From Omphalotus guepiniiformis (Eukaryota > Basidiomycota > Agaricomycetes > Agaricales > Omphalotaceae): a stretch of DNA of 64,000 nucleotides. Location: the NCBI GenBank assembly GCA_028554645.1, contig JAQOOI010000047.1, positions 1-64,000 on the forward strand. Direction: 5' to 3'. The notes beneath the pieces are model-generated. The model was not told the origin of the DNA. It ran no database searches and was given only the letters and a program-made list of their open reading frames with translations. Position numbers and translations under genes: made by a program. This document shows, in pieces, positions 11,410 through 21,580 of this stretch (its first letter is position 1; each line of letters opens with the position of its first letter).

Positions 11410-11937
11410 ATGTCTTCCGACTCCTTCGAGGGACACGTCGTGAACGTCGCGAAAAAAAGCGAAAAATTTGTCGTGGCTGTTGTCACAGGCGCTCTTGACC
11501 GGACTGAACTCTCTCATTTGTGCACTCTAGGCATAACTGCGGTAAACACCCTACTAATCTTGAATTTGGATCCTGACCAACCCTTTCTTAGGACTTCATA
11601 ATTGACACCAAACGAAGATTTCCCGAACAAATTTTCCTCTGCGAGCAGTTCTTTGTTGCTGTTATTTCACTCAACGTACGATGGGCGGTCCTGTCGTCAA
11701 ATAGCACACAGCTAGTCAACCTCGAAGGCATCGACCACAGGCCTCCTGGCACTTTGGACGCTTCCGGGGTGGACTTTTGTCTAGCAGTGGAGGAATTGCG
11801 CCTGGCTAAAGCCCTCGATCGCATCCACATCCGTTACCGGATGTTTGAACGAACTATGAATAGCTTTGTTGCGTTCCGGGTGTTGCTCGACATCCCTACC
11901 CCCACAGAGCTCAGTGGAAACCTTGTTGCGGAGTATT
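11410..11937 (+). CDS. Unknown two-exon gene, 3' end unresolved
   Basis: ATG at 11410 opens an exon to 11541. A GT-AG intron (11542-11591) joins it in phase to 11592-11937, giving about 159 residues without a stop. The product looks protein-like (for example HIRYRMFERTMNSFVAFR), but I recognise no family. A donor-like GTGAGT follows at 11938. The downstream exons are uncertain because the next 300 bp are stop-rich on this strand and a 137-codon frame runs antisense (11834-12247). It has the same orientation as the dioxygenase and KDZ genes and may be cargo of the same element. Confidence 0.4.
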
Positions 11938-12790
11938 GTGAGTCTTTCCACCGCTGTGGATCGTGAGCCCAATACTCAAACACGGTGTAGTAGCGATGGC
12001 AGATCCTTACCTTTGAAAGTCTTCTGATTAACGATGACGTGCTGCTGCATTCAAAGGTGAATCGATCCTCTACGTGTTCAGCCGTTGATATGCTGTAACT
12101 TATTGCACTTCTGGAGACTTGCTTGCACTCAAACAATGAGTATATTTTGTATTCCTTCCAAGGCACCACCTCGGGCCACTTAGGAACGTTGATACTTAGG
12201 ACATGCTGCCGATAACTTATAAATATGTTAAAATAAAGACATTTCACGGCAAGGAGATGTTCCTGCTAAGTCTCCAAGAAATTCGAGTGTTATCTATGCA
12301 TGTGTAAGAATGACTCAGCGAAATTTAGTGGAAAGGAGCTTAGTCGTTGACTCCGACGAAAAAACTCCGAGAAAGATGAAGGTACATTACTACATACTTA
12401 GTACCCAGACTCCAACTTCCCACGCTCAGACCACGAGCAGCCGGACAATTCTCCAGATCAGACCGGTAAATCGATCCGTCGTCAGGGCGGATCAGGTGCA
12501 ACCGACTGCACCCGTCTCTCGCGTTTTTCTTGCAACTGCTTGACACTCTCCTTCAGGATTTTTGACACAGCACAGCACTGTACCCGGGGCTACATAAGCG
12601 ACTCATGAGTCCGGCAAAGAACTATGAGCCGCGAAGATCTAGATGAAGCGCATTCTTTCTGGCGGGGCGGACGAACTGCTCATTATGGGAAAGATTCGAG
12701 AATCGTACGGGCTGGTTCATCTTTCCACTTGGGAGAAAACTACCATCGACCGACACGGTACACCCCACAGACTCAACATTGGGTACTACG
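11938..12790. other. Unassigned stretch before the KDZ gene
   Basis: It holds short overlapping frames on both strands (for example 12310-12543 and 12624-12845), none of which I can join into a gene. It may contain the KDZ promoter and untranslated leader, or missed exons of the preceding gene. Confidence 0.4.
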
Positions 12791-15700
12791 ATGGGTCGAG
12801 GACGCGGACAGGTCTCACAGAGTGAGCTTGAGAAAGCCATGGTGATGCGTTACGTGCTACCAACTCCCAGTACGTCGTCTAAGACGCCTGGTCCTGAGAG
12901 TGGCGAGAGGAAGGCCAGTGAAAACGAAGGCCAGACAGAGGGCAAGACAAGGGTGAATTGACGTCGTCATTGTCGTGAAGGAACAGCTAACGAATTGCGT
13001 GCATAGAGAGCAACACTTTTGGAGCAATATGGAGTTCATTTTCTGCTCATTTTGTGCATGTACATGCAGAAGGCCGCAGACCCTAGGATCGGCACTGCGT
13101 GCGACTGCGGTGTAGGAGAGCGCACCACTCGCTGCAGGGATTGCTTTCAGTTGAGACCGCTCTGTAAAGGGTGCTTCCTTCAGGCCCACAAGCATAACCC
13201 CTTCCATTGGGCCGAATTCTGGGGACCGGAGGACACCTTCTTCACCAGATATGATTTGTCTCGTTTGGACGAGACCTGGGCCGTTCATTTAGGTCATGGG
13301 GGGGATCCCTGTCCCTTGGCGGCCCATCAAAGCCTGCTCCTGACCGTTGTCGATACCAATGGGGTACACGGTACAAAAGTCAAGTTCTGTGGGTGTGCCG
13401 GCCCACCGCGAAAGTGGGAGCAATTGTTCGAAGCCAATCTATTCCCGGGTTCATTCACTGACCCAGGAACAGCTTTCACGTTGCGTGCTCTACGAGAGTT
13501 TCAGGTGCTGTGCGAGTGTTCGAAGGCCACCGCATACGATTACTGCAAAGCACTGGCAGGGCTCACAAACCACTCATACCCCCAGGAGATTCCCGTTGAG
13601 TGCATACTCTCTTTTGTTTTTACGTGGCTGACTTGGAGTCATACAGGAATTTTATGCAAAATTCCTGTTGGTGTCACGCATCTGGAGCTACCTGCGAGCC
13701 AATAAATGGTTGGGGCAAGGTCATGGAATTGATGTCTACTTTCCCCGCCGCCCGGTAGGCAACATGGTCGTCTATTGTCCCACATGTCCGGAAGAAGGGG
13801 TGAATTTGGAGCCAGGGTGGGCTGGTGTGCCAGTGGAACTTCGGTACGCAGGCCAAGTTATGTCGGGTGGCAGGAGTGGTGCTGATGAGTTCTTAGCCAC
13901 CTACATGCCTGCAGGCGCACCCTAGATGGCAATTTTCAGGCCAACCACTATAGTAAGAACCATGATCCGACAGACATCTCGCTTTACCAAGGGCGATCGG
14001 TTTTCCCTAGTGCTGCGCGAGAAAATGCGTACCTTGCAGAGGTTCCACAGCTACAGAAGGCCGGAAATCAGGGGGTGACGACGGCTGGTGCGGAGATGGA
14101 CCGTGTAACAGGTCCACGGCGAGGTCCTGAGGTATGTGAGCCGATGAATTTGGGTAGCCAGCACTCACAAGGACTGGTTCAGGAGAAGGCTAACTGTGGT
14201 TTTATCAAGGCGATGGAAAAGCAAAATAGGCTTAAGTTCAAAGGGATGGATATCACAGGAGTCATCAACGTTCAATGTGACCATATCTTCGTCCACTCCA
14301 CCGTTGATATGCAGCGAGGCGAGAGGTGCGTTCCCTTCCCCGTCGTTCCCACGAGGCCAAGCCGAAAATTCTCTCTCTCTAGATTCGCCAATAGCGATCT
14401 CGCACTGGCGAAGGCTTTGGAACTCCGAATGTTTGACAAGGGTTCCGTGCCAGATCAACCGCTCAGCTATGACAGTAATTGCACCTACTCTGCCCACGTT
14501 GTGGAGCGCATGAAGCGTTGGTTTCCGCATCTGGCCCATCAGACGAATTCGTTTCGGTTTACAATACCGGCCGCACATGTGCGCAATCACCTAGATATGT
14601 GCATGTATTTGTTCTCCTCGTCATACAAAGATTCCATTGGGCACTTTCCTGGCGAAACTGCTGAGCTGGTATGGCCCGAACTCAATTTGCTGGGCCCGTC
14701 AATTCGTCAAATGAGCCACGGGCAGCGGCAGGATGCAATTATCCAGGTGTTTCTGTCGTGGAATACTCGCAAAGTCATGGGAATGAGTGAGTTCATCCTG
14801 ATGTCGGTCAACGGAGGTGAGACGATGCTAATGCGGAGATTCAGGTTTGCAATTGCAAAAGGAACTGGAGACCGCGAAGAAACGTTACTTCCAGACGAGA
14901 AACAATCTACAGGCGTTGTACGACATTCATAAAGATAGGATAGAGGAATGGAATGCCATGGATCGGTCGCCAAGATTTGACAGGAAACACAAACGAGTGG
15001 TTCATTCAGTCTATGCTACTGAGCACTCCGAGTGTACGTGCAGTATCTGTGATAGCTACTGGCAGAGACCTGATCCTACCAATACTGAAAAGCGTCTACA
15101 TTGCGTCGGGAGGTTCAACGGTTGATGAAGTCCGATTTACCGTGTGTGCTTGGGACTGGCATGTCAGCGACACAGTCCGCGGTGGTGAGGTTTTTGAGGG
15201 AAGGTGTGGAGATTGAGGATGCTCAGTGAGTTATTGCTAGGGGGTTGCAACGAGCTAATTGTGTGTTCAGAGCAGCATTGCGCCGAAAAGTCAGAAGTCT
15301 GCAGGGTCATGGACGCGCAGCAGATAGGGATGCCGAAGAACAAGTGATAGAAATGCGAGAGCGAATGTCGCGGCGTATAGACCGATGGCGTGAGCGCCAG
15401 AGAGTGATCATGCCGGATGTGGGGGATAGAGTGTTAGCATTGACCGTCACAGATGTTGAGGAGGAAAGGCTATTTCTCCCCTCAGATCTCCCGTTGATGG
15501 AGCGTGCTGCTTCAGGAATGGAGGAGGTGTCGGAGCGGGAGGTATTGCTGCGAAAGGCAGGGGCCTGGTCGCTCATCCTGGCACTACAGGCGACCGTCCG
15601 ACTGTTATCGGCAATCTTTGATAACAAGAACGTGCACAACAGAGGTCAGGAGCAGAACACCAGGAGCACGGAGGAAATCAAGCGGTTCGAGCGTGTGAGA

Positions 15701-16945
15701 TTGCAGCAATTGGAAGACTACAACCGCCACCGCAGCGCGTTGGTGGCCCTGGGGGCGATCGAGGAAAAATCAACCGCCTGTCCAAAGCTGACGGTGGAAG
15801 ACACGTATAGAAAGCCAACGCATGTCAAACGTGCTTTGGGCGACTCTCTCAGAGCTGATGGTAGTCTGTGGCGAATGAGGCCAGGGTTCCAGGGTCGGTC
15901 TGGCGGGGGCATTACAATGGCTCAATCTGAGAAAAGGAGGAGGGGACAAGGGGTTGGAGGTCGAGGTGGGCACCTTGTTGCTCTGCGGTGTCAGGCAGGG
16001 GCTGACTGTACACAGAGGCTATAGGGCATTTTGGGACCCAAATGTCACGCCGTACCGGTGCGTCACCTCTAAACTCGCTGCTGACTGAGTTGATTGACGT
16101 CGAGCATAAGCACCTGCACGGGGAAACTCGGACCACGACGACGATAATAGCGAAGGCAGACGCCCGCTGAAAAAGCGGAAAATCGAAGGCGCGCACGTGG
16201 AGGGTTCCAAAATGTCAGGGGCTATACTTGATGGCTTCATCTGGAAAGTAACTGCCAACGATGTTGAGTCAGAAGAATGGGCGAGGGAGCGTAAGTGATT
16301 GTTCGCACTCGGTGATGAGGTGATTGATTCTTGGAAACCAGAGGACCGAGTCAAATTCTTCAGGGACGAAGCTGAGTTCGAGCGGTGGCGAGAGACTCTC
16401 GAAATCAAACACGCCGAGTTTCATAGGTGTATCAAGACGTTCCAGAAAATGGCTCAAGTGTGGGGTGATATATCAAAGCAAACGACGTGGAAGCCCTCTA
16501 CGGGGGCTGGTCACCACGTACAGGAACTCGCCGGGACACAGTGGACCAAGGATGTACAAGAAGGTTCTTTACGAATGTCACCAGGGCAGGTGGCATATGC
16601 TTTGCAGCAGCAGCAGTTGTTCATGACATTGGAGAAACAATGTCAAGGGAGGTTTGAGGCATCGGGAATCGAGAGTTTTGCGGGTGATTCCTGAAGGGAA
16701 GTGTTTGGCTGATGTCGTTTTGGAGTTCCGAAACAAAGAGCAGGAAGGGTTTCCGAAACTGCATAGGTACGTGGGCTTGGGCGCGTAGTGGTCTGAACGA
16801 GTTCTGACCTACGTCTGGCAGCGAGCGACCAGCGTTTGTTGACCCGACTCTGAGCGGTAATTCCCTGTCGGACCCAGGGAGTGAGGACGAGAATGGCAGT
16901 TCGTCAGAGGAGTCTACCGGAGAGGAAAGGAGCGACGTGGAGTAA
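12791..16945 (+). CDS. KDZ-type DNA transposase with CxC2 zinc cluster
   Basis: Kyakuja-Dileera-Zisupton transposase, an RNase-H-fold DDE enzyme. The CxC2 cluster is clear (ACDCG, RCRDC, PLCKGC, then NPFHW and HLGHGGDPCP). The core follows: TLDGNFQANHYSKNHD (first Asp), CDHIFVHSTVDMQRGER, LSYDSNCTYSAHV (second Asp), IPAAHVRNHLDMC and GHFPGETAELVWPELNLLGP with the catalytic Glu. The coiled-coil tail carries HNRGQEQNTR and RRPLKKRKIEG (likely NLS) and ends acidic. Introns with agreeing phase: 12953-13006, 13595-13646, 13844-13914, 14132-14182, 14326-14382, 14787-14844, 15226-15270 and 16291-16341, plus a possible 22-nt one at 15034-15055. One frame change near 15130-15150 and the joins around 15900-16150 and 16650-16690 are not explained, so the copy may carry a frameshift. 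The first exon (from 12791) is the least certain part. Confidence 0.85.
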
Positions 16946-17549
16946 TAGGTGCCCCTTTTTATTGGTCGAATGGGGCCGGATGGTATGGCTGAACTTGTGT
17001 TTTTAGATCGGCGTATTGTCATGTTGTGCAACGAAAATTCAATCTCTTTCATGTTTTCTTTATCCCTATGTGTTGGCGAGAGTAACTCTATGTTGTATGT
17101 TTCAGTCAACGTCGTCGCGCACCCTGCACTGTATGTATTCATACCTCACAGACGGTGTGTCCCGGGTAGGATTTCATGTTGAGTTTCAATCCATTCCGCT
17201 TCATTCCAGGTTTTTTCAGTGGCACTGTCACTTATTCACTTGTAAGATGTCATTGTGATTTCGGTCTATTCCGTTTCGTTCCAGGTGTTTTTTTCAGGGG
17301 CGCTGCCGCTTATCCACTTGCAAAACTCAACACAATTCCGCCTGGTTTCACCAACGATACCGAAGTCGACTAACCGGTTGCATGAGTGTTTGGGTTCCAT
17401 GCATGTTAACCGCAATTCAGTGCAAGACTGCTCAAATTGAGGTTTTCAGCCGAGGTTGTATAGATGCGGATGTTTGGCGAGATTTCCACATGATCTTCGT
17501 CCTTCATCTGCTGAAGTTAACAATGTATCTAGGTGATGCTCCCGCATGA
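16946..17549. other. 3' flank of the KDZ gene
   Basis: Pyrimidine-rich DNA with repeated CATTCCGCTTCATTCCAGGT / TATTCCGTTTCGTTCCAGGT blocks near 17190 and 17265, an imperfect duplication of about 75 bp. It leads into the minisatellite at 17550. I see no coding exon. Confidence 0.5.
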
Positions 17550-18075
17550 AGGATTTCCTACATCTCCACCATATTCCATTGCAATTTCAGCAGTGGATTT
17601 CCCTTGGGTCTGGTGGCAGGAATTGTCAGTTCCAACTGAGTTCCCCCTCATTTCCACCCTGTTCCATTGCGTTTTCAAGTATGCATTTTCATTGCAGCTG
17701 GTGTCAGGAATCGTCGGTTCCAACTGAGTTCCCCCTCGGTTCCCCCTCATTTCCACCCTGTTCCATTGCGTTTTCAAGGATGCATTTTCATTGCAGCTGG
17801 TGTCAGGAATCGTCGGTTCCAACTGAGTTCCCCCTCGGTTCCCCCTCGGTTCCCCCCTGTTCCATCCTGTTCCATCCTGTTCCCTCCAGTGGGTTTTCGA
17901 TGCAGCGGGCGGGTGTCAGCTATTATCGGTTCCAACTGAGTTTCCCCTCAATCCCACCCTGTTCCATTGTGTTCTCTCCACTGGGTTTTCGTTGTCAGGT
18001 ATCGTCGGTCCTGACTGTGCCCCGCATGAACACCCCTGTTGCTTTGCGCGTCTCAGGAATTGTCGGTTCCACAAC
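17550..18075 (+). repeat. GTTCCAACTGAGTTCCCC minisatellite
   Basis: Four to five imperfect units of about 80-115 bp. Units start with GTTCCAACTGAGTT(C/T)CCCCTC at about 17627, 17717, 17815 and 17929. They share TTCCA(C/T)CCTGTTCCATTG, a variable run of GGTTCCCCCTC or CTGTTCCATC sub-repeats, CATTGCAGCTGGTGTCAG and GGAATCGTCG. Length differences come from the sub-repeats. The position just beyond the KDZ gene suggests a subterminal repeat of that element. Confidence 0.75.
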
Positions 18076-18509
18076 TGAGTGTCGGCAGAAATCTGACTAC
18101 AAATCCAAAGTCACTTGCGACGTCAACCGAGGGCCGACGAACGCTTCGCTACAATCATTTATAGGTCATATAGTATGTACTTTACCTATTATTCTATGTC
18201 AAGCTATGTAAAGGCATCGTGAGTGGCTAATTTCTATTTCTGAAAGCTTGTTGTCATCCATCTGACAAAAGTCTCTTCTAGGCGTTTGCTAGCTCCGTTT
18301 CACAAAGGTTGTGAGTGAGCGATACATTTCCAAACTCGTCCAAATGTACAATGTGCCTAACTGTACAATGTGCGAAGGTAAATAAATCCGTTCACGTTCA
18401 GCTTCGGTCAGCTCTGAGTTTTATGTAACTCAAGTAGTTGTTTTCTTGAAAAAGCATCGAACTTTTTACCTCAGCGGGGCTCAATCCAGTGCATAGGTCG
18501 CATTCTCGC

Positions 18510-18805
18510 CATCCTCTCCCAATCGCGTCCTCGGCAAATCTTTCAATTGAGCGCGTCTCCATCTGCGCCGCTCTTAATTTTTCGTCGCGTCGCCTAGAAG
18601 TCCGTCCCACCACTTCACGGCACCCTAAACAGCGTCAGTTTCATTTCTTTGTTGGTTTCAAGTCTCCGTTGGTGAGTGGCGAGTACCTCAACATCCTCCC
18701 TCAATCGCATCCTCAGCACCTCTTTTAATTGACTGCCTCTCCGTTTGTGCCGCTCTTTATTTATTTTCATTGCGTCGTAGAAGCGTCCCACCACTTATTC
18801 ACGAC
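18510..18805 (+). repeat. Diverged direct repeat upstream of the GIY-YIG gene
   Basis: A block of about 110 bp (18510-18620) recurs at 18692-18805 with roughly four of five bases shared. Common blocks are CATCCTC..CAATCGC(G/A)TCCTC, AATTGA, CCGCTCTT and GTCCCACCACTT. The second copy overlaps the longest upstream extension of the GIY-YIG reading frame, which argues for a start inside that frame. Confidence 0.6.
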
Positions 18806-19310
18806 GCACTGCTTTCATCGCTCATTCCGTTCGACTCTCTTTGTCGCGAGACCATCCCGACGACTTGTTTTTCTTATCAACCACATGTATTGCAGGCCCG
18901 TACGCGTAGCGTGTCAACGGGTGTATCCGTTCGACCGCCCAGGTTTTTTATACGTGTTTCACGTTGTCGGGACGAAGCTGTTCAAGGTTGGTCGTACAAC
19001 AAACATTCGGCGGCGAAGACGGGAGTGGGCAAGGCAGTGTAGGGGGCAAAATCATAAGTGGTGGTTCGCAGTTCACGCCCGCCACTACATTCGTGCAGGC
19101 ACGTCGTCGTTTTTCAACCCCGCCGTCACTGACCACATTTCAGAACACATCTGTCATGCGATGCTGGACGACATATGCACACGCCGGCCCCGGGAGGTTT
19201 GCGCACACTGCCGCCGAAGGCACAATGAGCTCTTTGAATTCAGAGGCTCGGCAGCGCACGTCGTCAGAGACTTGATCCGCCCAGTAATGTCTCGCGCTGC
19301 GTCCTTGTAA
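18729..19310 (+). CDS. GIY-YIG / T5orf172-like domain protein
   Basis: The frame is 193 codons; the ATG at 18885 (142 aa) is the likelier start because DNA before it is a repeat copy. The domain begins at PGFLYVFHV (GIY equivalent), then LFKVGRTTNIRRRRREW (YIG equivalent with the conserved Arg). It continues with a His/Trp-rich segment and a conserved tail: SEHICHAMLDDI with a candidate metal Glu, then RPREVCAHCRRRHNELF with a CxxC pair. This matches the layout of fungal T5orf172/GIY-YIG proteins, which resemble homing-type nucleases and DNA-binding modules. It appears complete. It lies downstream of the KDZ gene and is bracketed by minisatellites, so it may be element cargo. Nuclease activity is an inference. 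Confidence 0.7.
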   Translation: MTASPFVPLFIYFHCVVEASHHLFTTHCFHRSFRSTLFVARPSRRLVFLINHMYCRPVRVACQRVYPFDRPGFLYVFHVVGTKLFKVGRTTNIRRRRREWARQCRGQNHKWWFAVHARHYIRAGTSSFFNPAVTDHISEHICHAMLDDICTRRPREVCAHCRRRHNELFEFRGSAAHVVRDLIRPVMSRAASL

Positions 19311-19339
19311 CGGTAAGTACTTCGTTGTGTATCCCCCCA

Positions 19340-19765
19340 GGTTTCACAGCTTACATTTTGTTCCAGTGTACCCCCGTCCCATTCTTGAGGTGTTCATCGC
19401 AACGTCGTGAGGTCTTTTTCTTACATTACCGAGTTTCCGAGTCAGTGTACCCCGCAACCCCAATATTCTCGAAGTTTTCATAGGGACGTCATGAATGCCT
19501 GTGCTTATATCTGAATATTTCATTGTATCCCCCCGTGTTTTTTTCAGTGTACCCCCTGTTTTCTTCAAGTTGGATACGCAGGTCATGAATTCCGCTCCTT
19601 ATCTTTCAGTTTTTCATTGTATTCCCCTGCTTTTCCTCCAAAGATCTTCATAGGAACGTCGTTAAATCCACCCCTTACATTTACCTGTTTCAGTGTATCT
19701 CCCCCCATATAACCAAAGTTTTCATACGATCGGTGGTGGTTGATTCAGGTAACATTTCAGTAGGT
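19340..19765 (+). repeat. Degenerate GTGTACCCCC tandem repeat
   Basis: Five or so units of about 80-100 bp. They share CAGTGTA(C/T)CCCCC, TTCTT(C/G)AAGTT or similar, TTCAT(A/C)G(G/C)(A/G)ACGTCGTGA and a TTACATTT/TTATATCT block. Divergence is high, which suggests an older array than the 126-bp repeat that follows. Confidence 0.6.
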
Positions 19766-19777
19766 TTTGCTAGCCGT

Positions 19778-20029
19778 CAAGTTCAGTTGTATTTCAACGA
19801 TTTCAGTCAGTGATCACCGAGTTTCATTGAAAGAAGTGCGGCAGAGCAAGGATACGTTCCTCACGATTTCAGTAAGTTAGAGTGAGTTCCATTGAAATCC
19901 ATCCAAGTTCAGTTGTATTTCAACGATTTCAGTCAGTGATCACCGAGTTTCATTGAAAGAAGTGCGGCAGAGCAAGGATACGTTCCTCACGATTTCAGTA
20001 AGTTAGAGTGAGTTCCATTGAAATCCATC
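19778..20029 (+). repeat. 126-bp tandem duplication
   Basis: Two adjacent copies, 19778-19903 and 19904-20029, that I read as identical across their length. Near identity points to a recent duplication. The unit contains GATTTCAGT(C/A)AGT blocks that resemble splice acceptors, but no reading frame. Confidence 0.9.
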
Positions 20030-20189
20030 CAGTGTGGAGGGGACCGATTCTCACACAATTCCGCAAAGATCGAAGAAGTTCCAGGAATATTTCAACCGGT
20101 TTCAACAGAATTTCAAGTGCTATTTAACAATCTAAGTTTCACGGAACAAAGTAGTTACACTTCTCATCAAAGACAACTCACAGTTTTGT

Positions 20190-20904
20190 TTTGATTTTCT
20201 GTAGTCTTGAACAACAACCTATGTTCTCGCAATCGTTGATATACGACACGCGCCAGGCTGATTATGAGCAGGAGGCTACCACTGAGCTTCACCTGGATTT
20301 TGCTCAGGACCTGACTCGGAGTTTAATTCCTCGATCCGCGGTTGATTCTTCAGCAGTACCACTATCCAACGACAACACTTACTTTCTTCAAGTCGCTGAC
20401 GCGGAGTACTACCCTAACACCTCCTAACTCTACAACAAAAAACACTCCAACTCGGTCAATACCACCCCTCATCCCACACGCCAACGACAATTTCGTCTAT
20501 CGCCTTTTCAAACCCCCTTCGACGGCAGTGTTTGCCAATTCCCACTCAGCTCCAAGACCAAGAAAGAAGAAGCTGTTTATATCAGAGAATATCACCTCAG
20601 TACAGAACTTGCAAAATACGCAGTCGCAGGTCGAAGGGACCCAGTACTCGTACGAGAACGCAGTCACAGTGGTAAAAACCTGATGATCATCTGACGCCGA
20701 GTCTTTTCCATCAATACCTGCTCCCCCCCTTCCCCCCTCCTCTATACCAATACCAGCCATTAGTCCTCCCCAATCATCGACATCAAGTTCGTTCCCACCT
20801 CCCACCTCGCCACCTCCCCCAATTCGACTCAGAAAGGCGACGATGGACGACGCATCTACTGCGAAGGAAAATAAGCGTATACGCAACTCCTTCATCCGAT
20901 GTTG
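20190..20904 (+). pseudogene. Zinc-protein family copy 0, decayed
   Basis: Related to the intact genes at 29034 and 31351. An acceptor-like TTCTGTAG precedes LEQQPMFSQ, matching VEQQNILS after the first intron of the 29-kb copy. Then come EQEATTELHLDFAQDL and SAVDSSAVP, parallel to QEPATELNPYFAGFEL and AALDPSAAT. After a stop at 20425, pieces continue in other frames (FDGSVCQFP, then a Pro/Ser-rich run ending at 20904). The zinc-binding C-terminal third is missing. Its 3' end runs into the inverted-repeat chain. Confidence 0.6.
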
Positions 20905-21030
20905 AGAAATACGTTGCCGGGACCGAACCGAACCTTTATCGCAATCGCAATGGGCGACTCGGATGGTGGTCGGTGAGGGATTAGTGGACGACGACTTATG
21001 ATGATTATTATCTTGGGGTTGATCATGATG

Positions 21031-21125
21031 CCTGGGGTGGCAGACGTAGAGGAAGGGATGACCGAGTTTATTAGGGTCATCTTAATAAACTCGGTCATCC
21101 CTTCCTCTACGTCTGCCACCCCAGG
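21031..21125. repeat. Inverted repeat A, 43-bp arms
   Basis: Left arm 21031-21073 and right arm 21083-21125 are perfect reverse complements over 43 bp, with a 9-nt loop. A transcript in either direction would fold into a long perfect hairpin. Confidence 0.95.
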
Positions 21126-21180
21126 GAACTCGTCACCTGTCAAAATCTTCGCGACCCCCAGCGATCAACCCGACGACTCG

Positions 21181-21260
21181 CAACCAGTGTGGGTTGGTGA
21201 GTCTGAGTGAAGTGTTTTTTAAGAGTACTTCACTCAGACTCACCAACCCCACACTGGTTG
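21181..21260. repeat. Inverted repeat B, 33/34-bp arms
   Basis: Left arm 21181-21213 pairs with 21227-21260; the only flaw is one extra C in the right arm. The loop is 13 nt and T-rich. Confidence 0.95.
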
Positions 21261-21305
21261 GAGATGAAACTGGGGTCTACGAAGTTTTGCCTGTTGTTCT
21301 TGGAA

Positions 21306-21338
21306 TACTTGTCGTCTAGTCCTACCACTCGACAAGTA
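21306..21338. repeat. Inverted repeat C, 9-bp arms
   Basis: TACTTGTCG at 21306-21314 pairs with CGACAAGTA at 21330-21338 around a 15-nt loop. Its right arm overlaps the left arm of the next hairpin by three bases. Confidence 0.7.
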
Positions 21339-21384
21339 ACAAGTTGTTGGAACATACGACTCGTATGTTCCAACAACTTGTTAC
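21336..21384. repeat. Inverted repeat D, 24-bp arms, 1-nt spacer
   Basis: 21336-21359 and 21361-21384 are perfect reverse complements separated by a single C, a near-perfect palindrome of 49 bp. Confidence 0.95.
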
Positions 21385-21469
21385 ACACAAAATCCTATCA
21401 AGCAAATGTTGCCTCGTATGTTGCCTCATATCATACGAGGCAACATTTGCTTGATAGGATTTTGTGTGT
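21383..21469. repeat. Inverted repeat E, 38-bp arms
   Basis: Left arm 21383-21420 and right arm 21432-21469 are perfect over 38 bp, with an 11-nt loop that itself repeats GTTGCCTC from the arm. It begins two bases inside the previous palindrome. Confidence 0.95.
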
Positions 21470-21520
21470 TCTTTGTTGGAGTACGTTCACGATTGAAACT
21501 TTGACCCTTTATCAAATGAT

Positions 21521-21580
21521 TCCCTCAACAAAAATAGGACCCTTTATCAATGAATAAAGGGTCCTGTTTTTGTTGAGGGA
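21521..21580. repeat. Inverted repeat F, 27-bp arms
   Basis: 21521-21547 pairs with 21554-21580 with one mismatch in 27; the loop is 6 nt. GACCCTTTATCAA just upstream (near 21503) is a direct repeat of the arm end. Confidence 0.9.

Larger units (their letters stand above)
21031..21580. repeat. Chain of consecutive long inverted repeats
   Basis: Five unrelated inverted repeats with arms of 24-43 bp, plus one with 9-bp arms, follow one another in 550 bp. Arms make up about 60 percent of the interval. Loops are 1-15 nt. Each hairpin has its own sequence, so this is not one element copied several times. No reading frame on either strand makes sense across it. Individual hairpins are listed separately. 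Confidence 0.95.

Noticed and set aside
11834..12247. 137-codon minus-strand frame
   Set aside because: It overlaps a better-supported plus-strand exon and has no motif; most likely an antisense open frame.
21207..21557. 116-codon frame through the hairpin chain
   Set aside because: It is made of both arms of several inverted repeats and so cannot be an ancestral protein.
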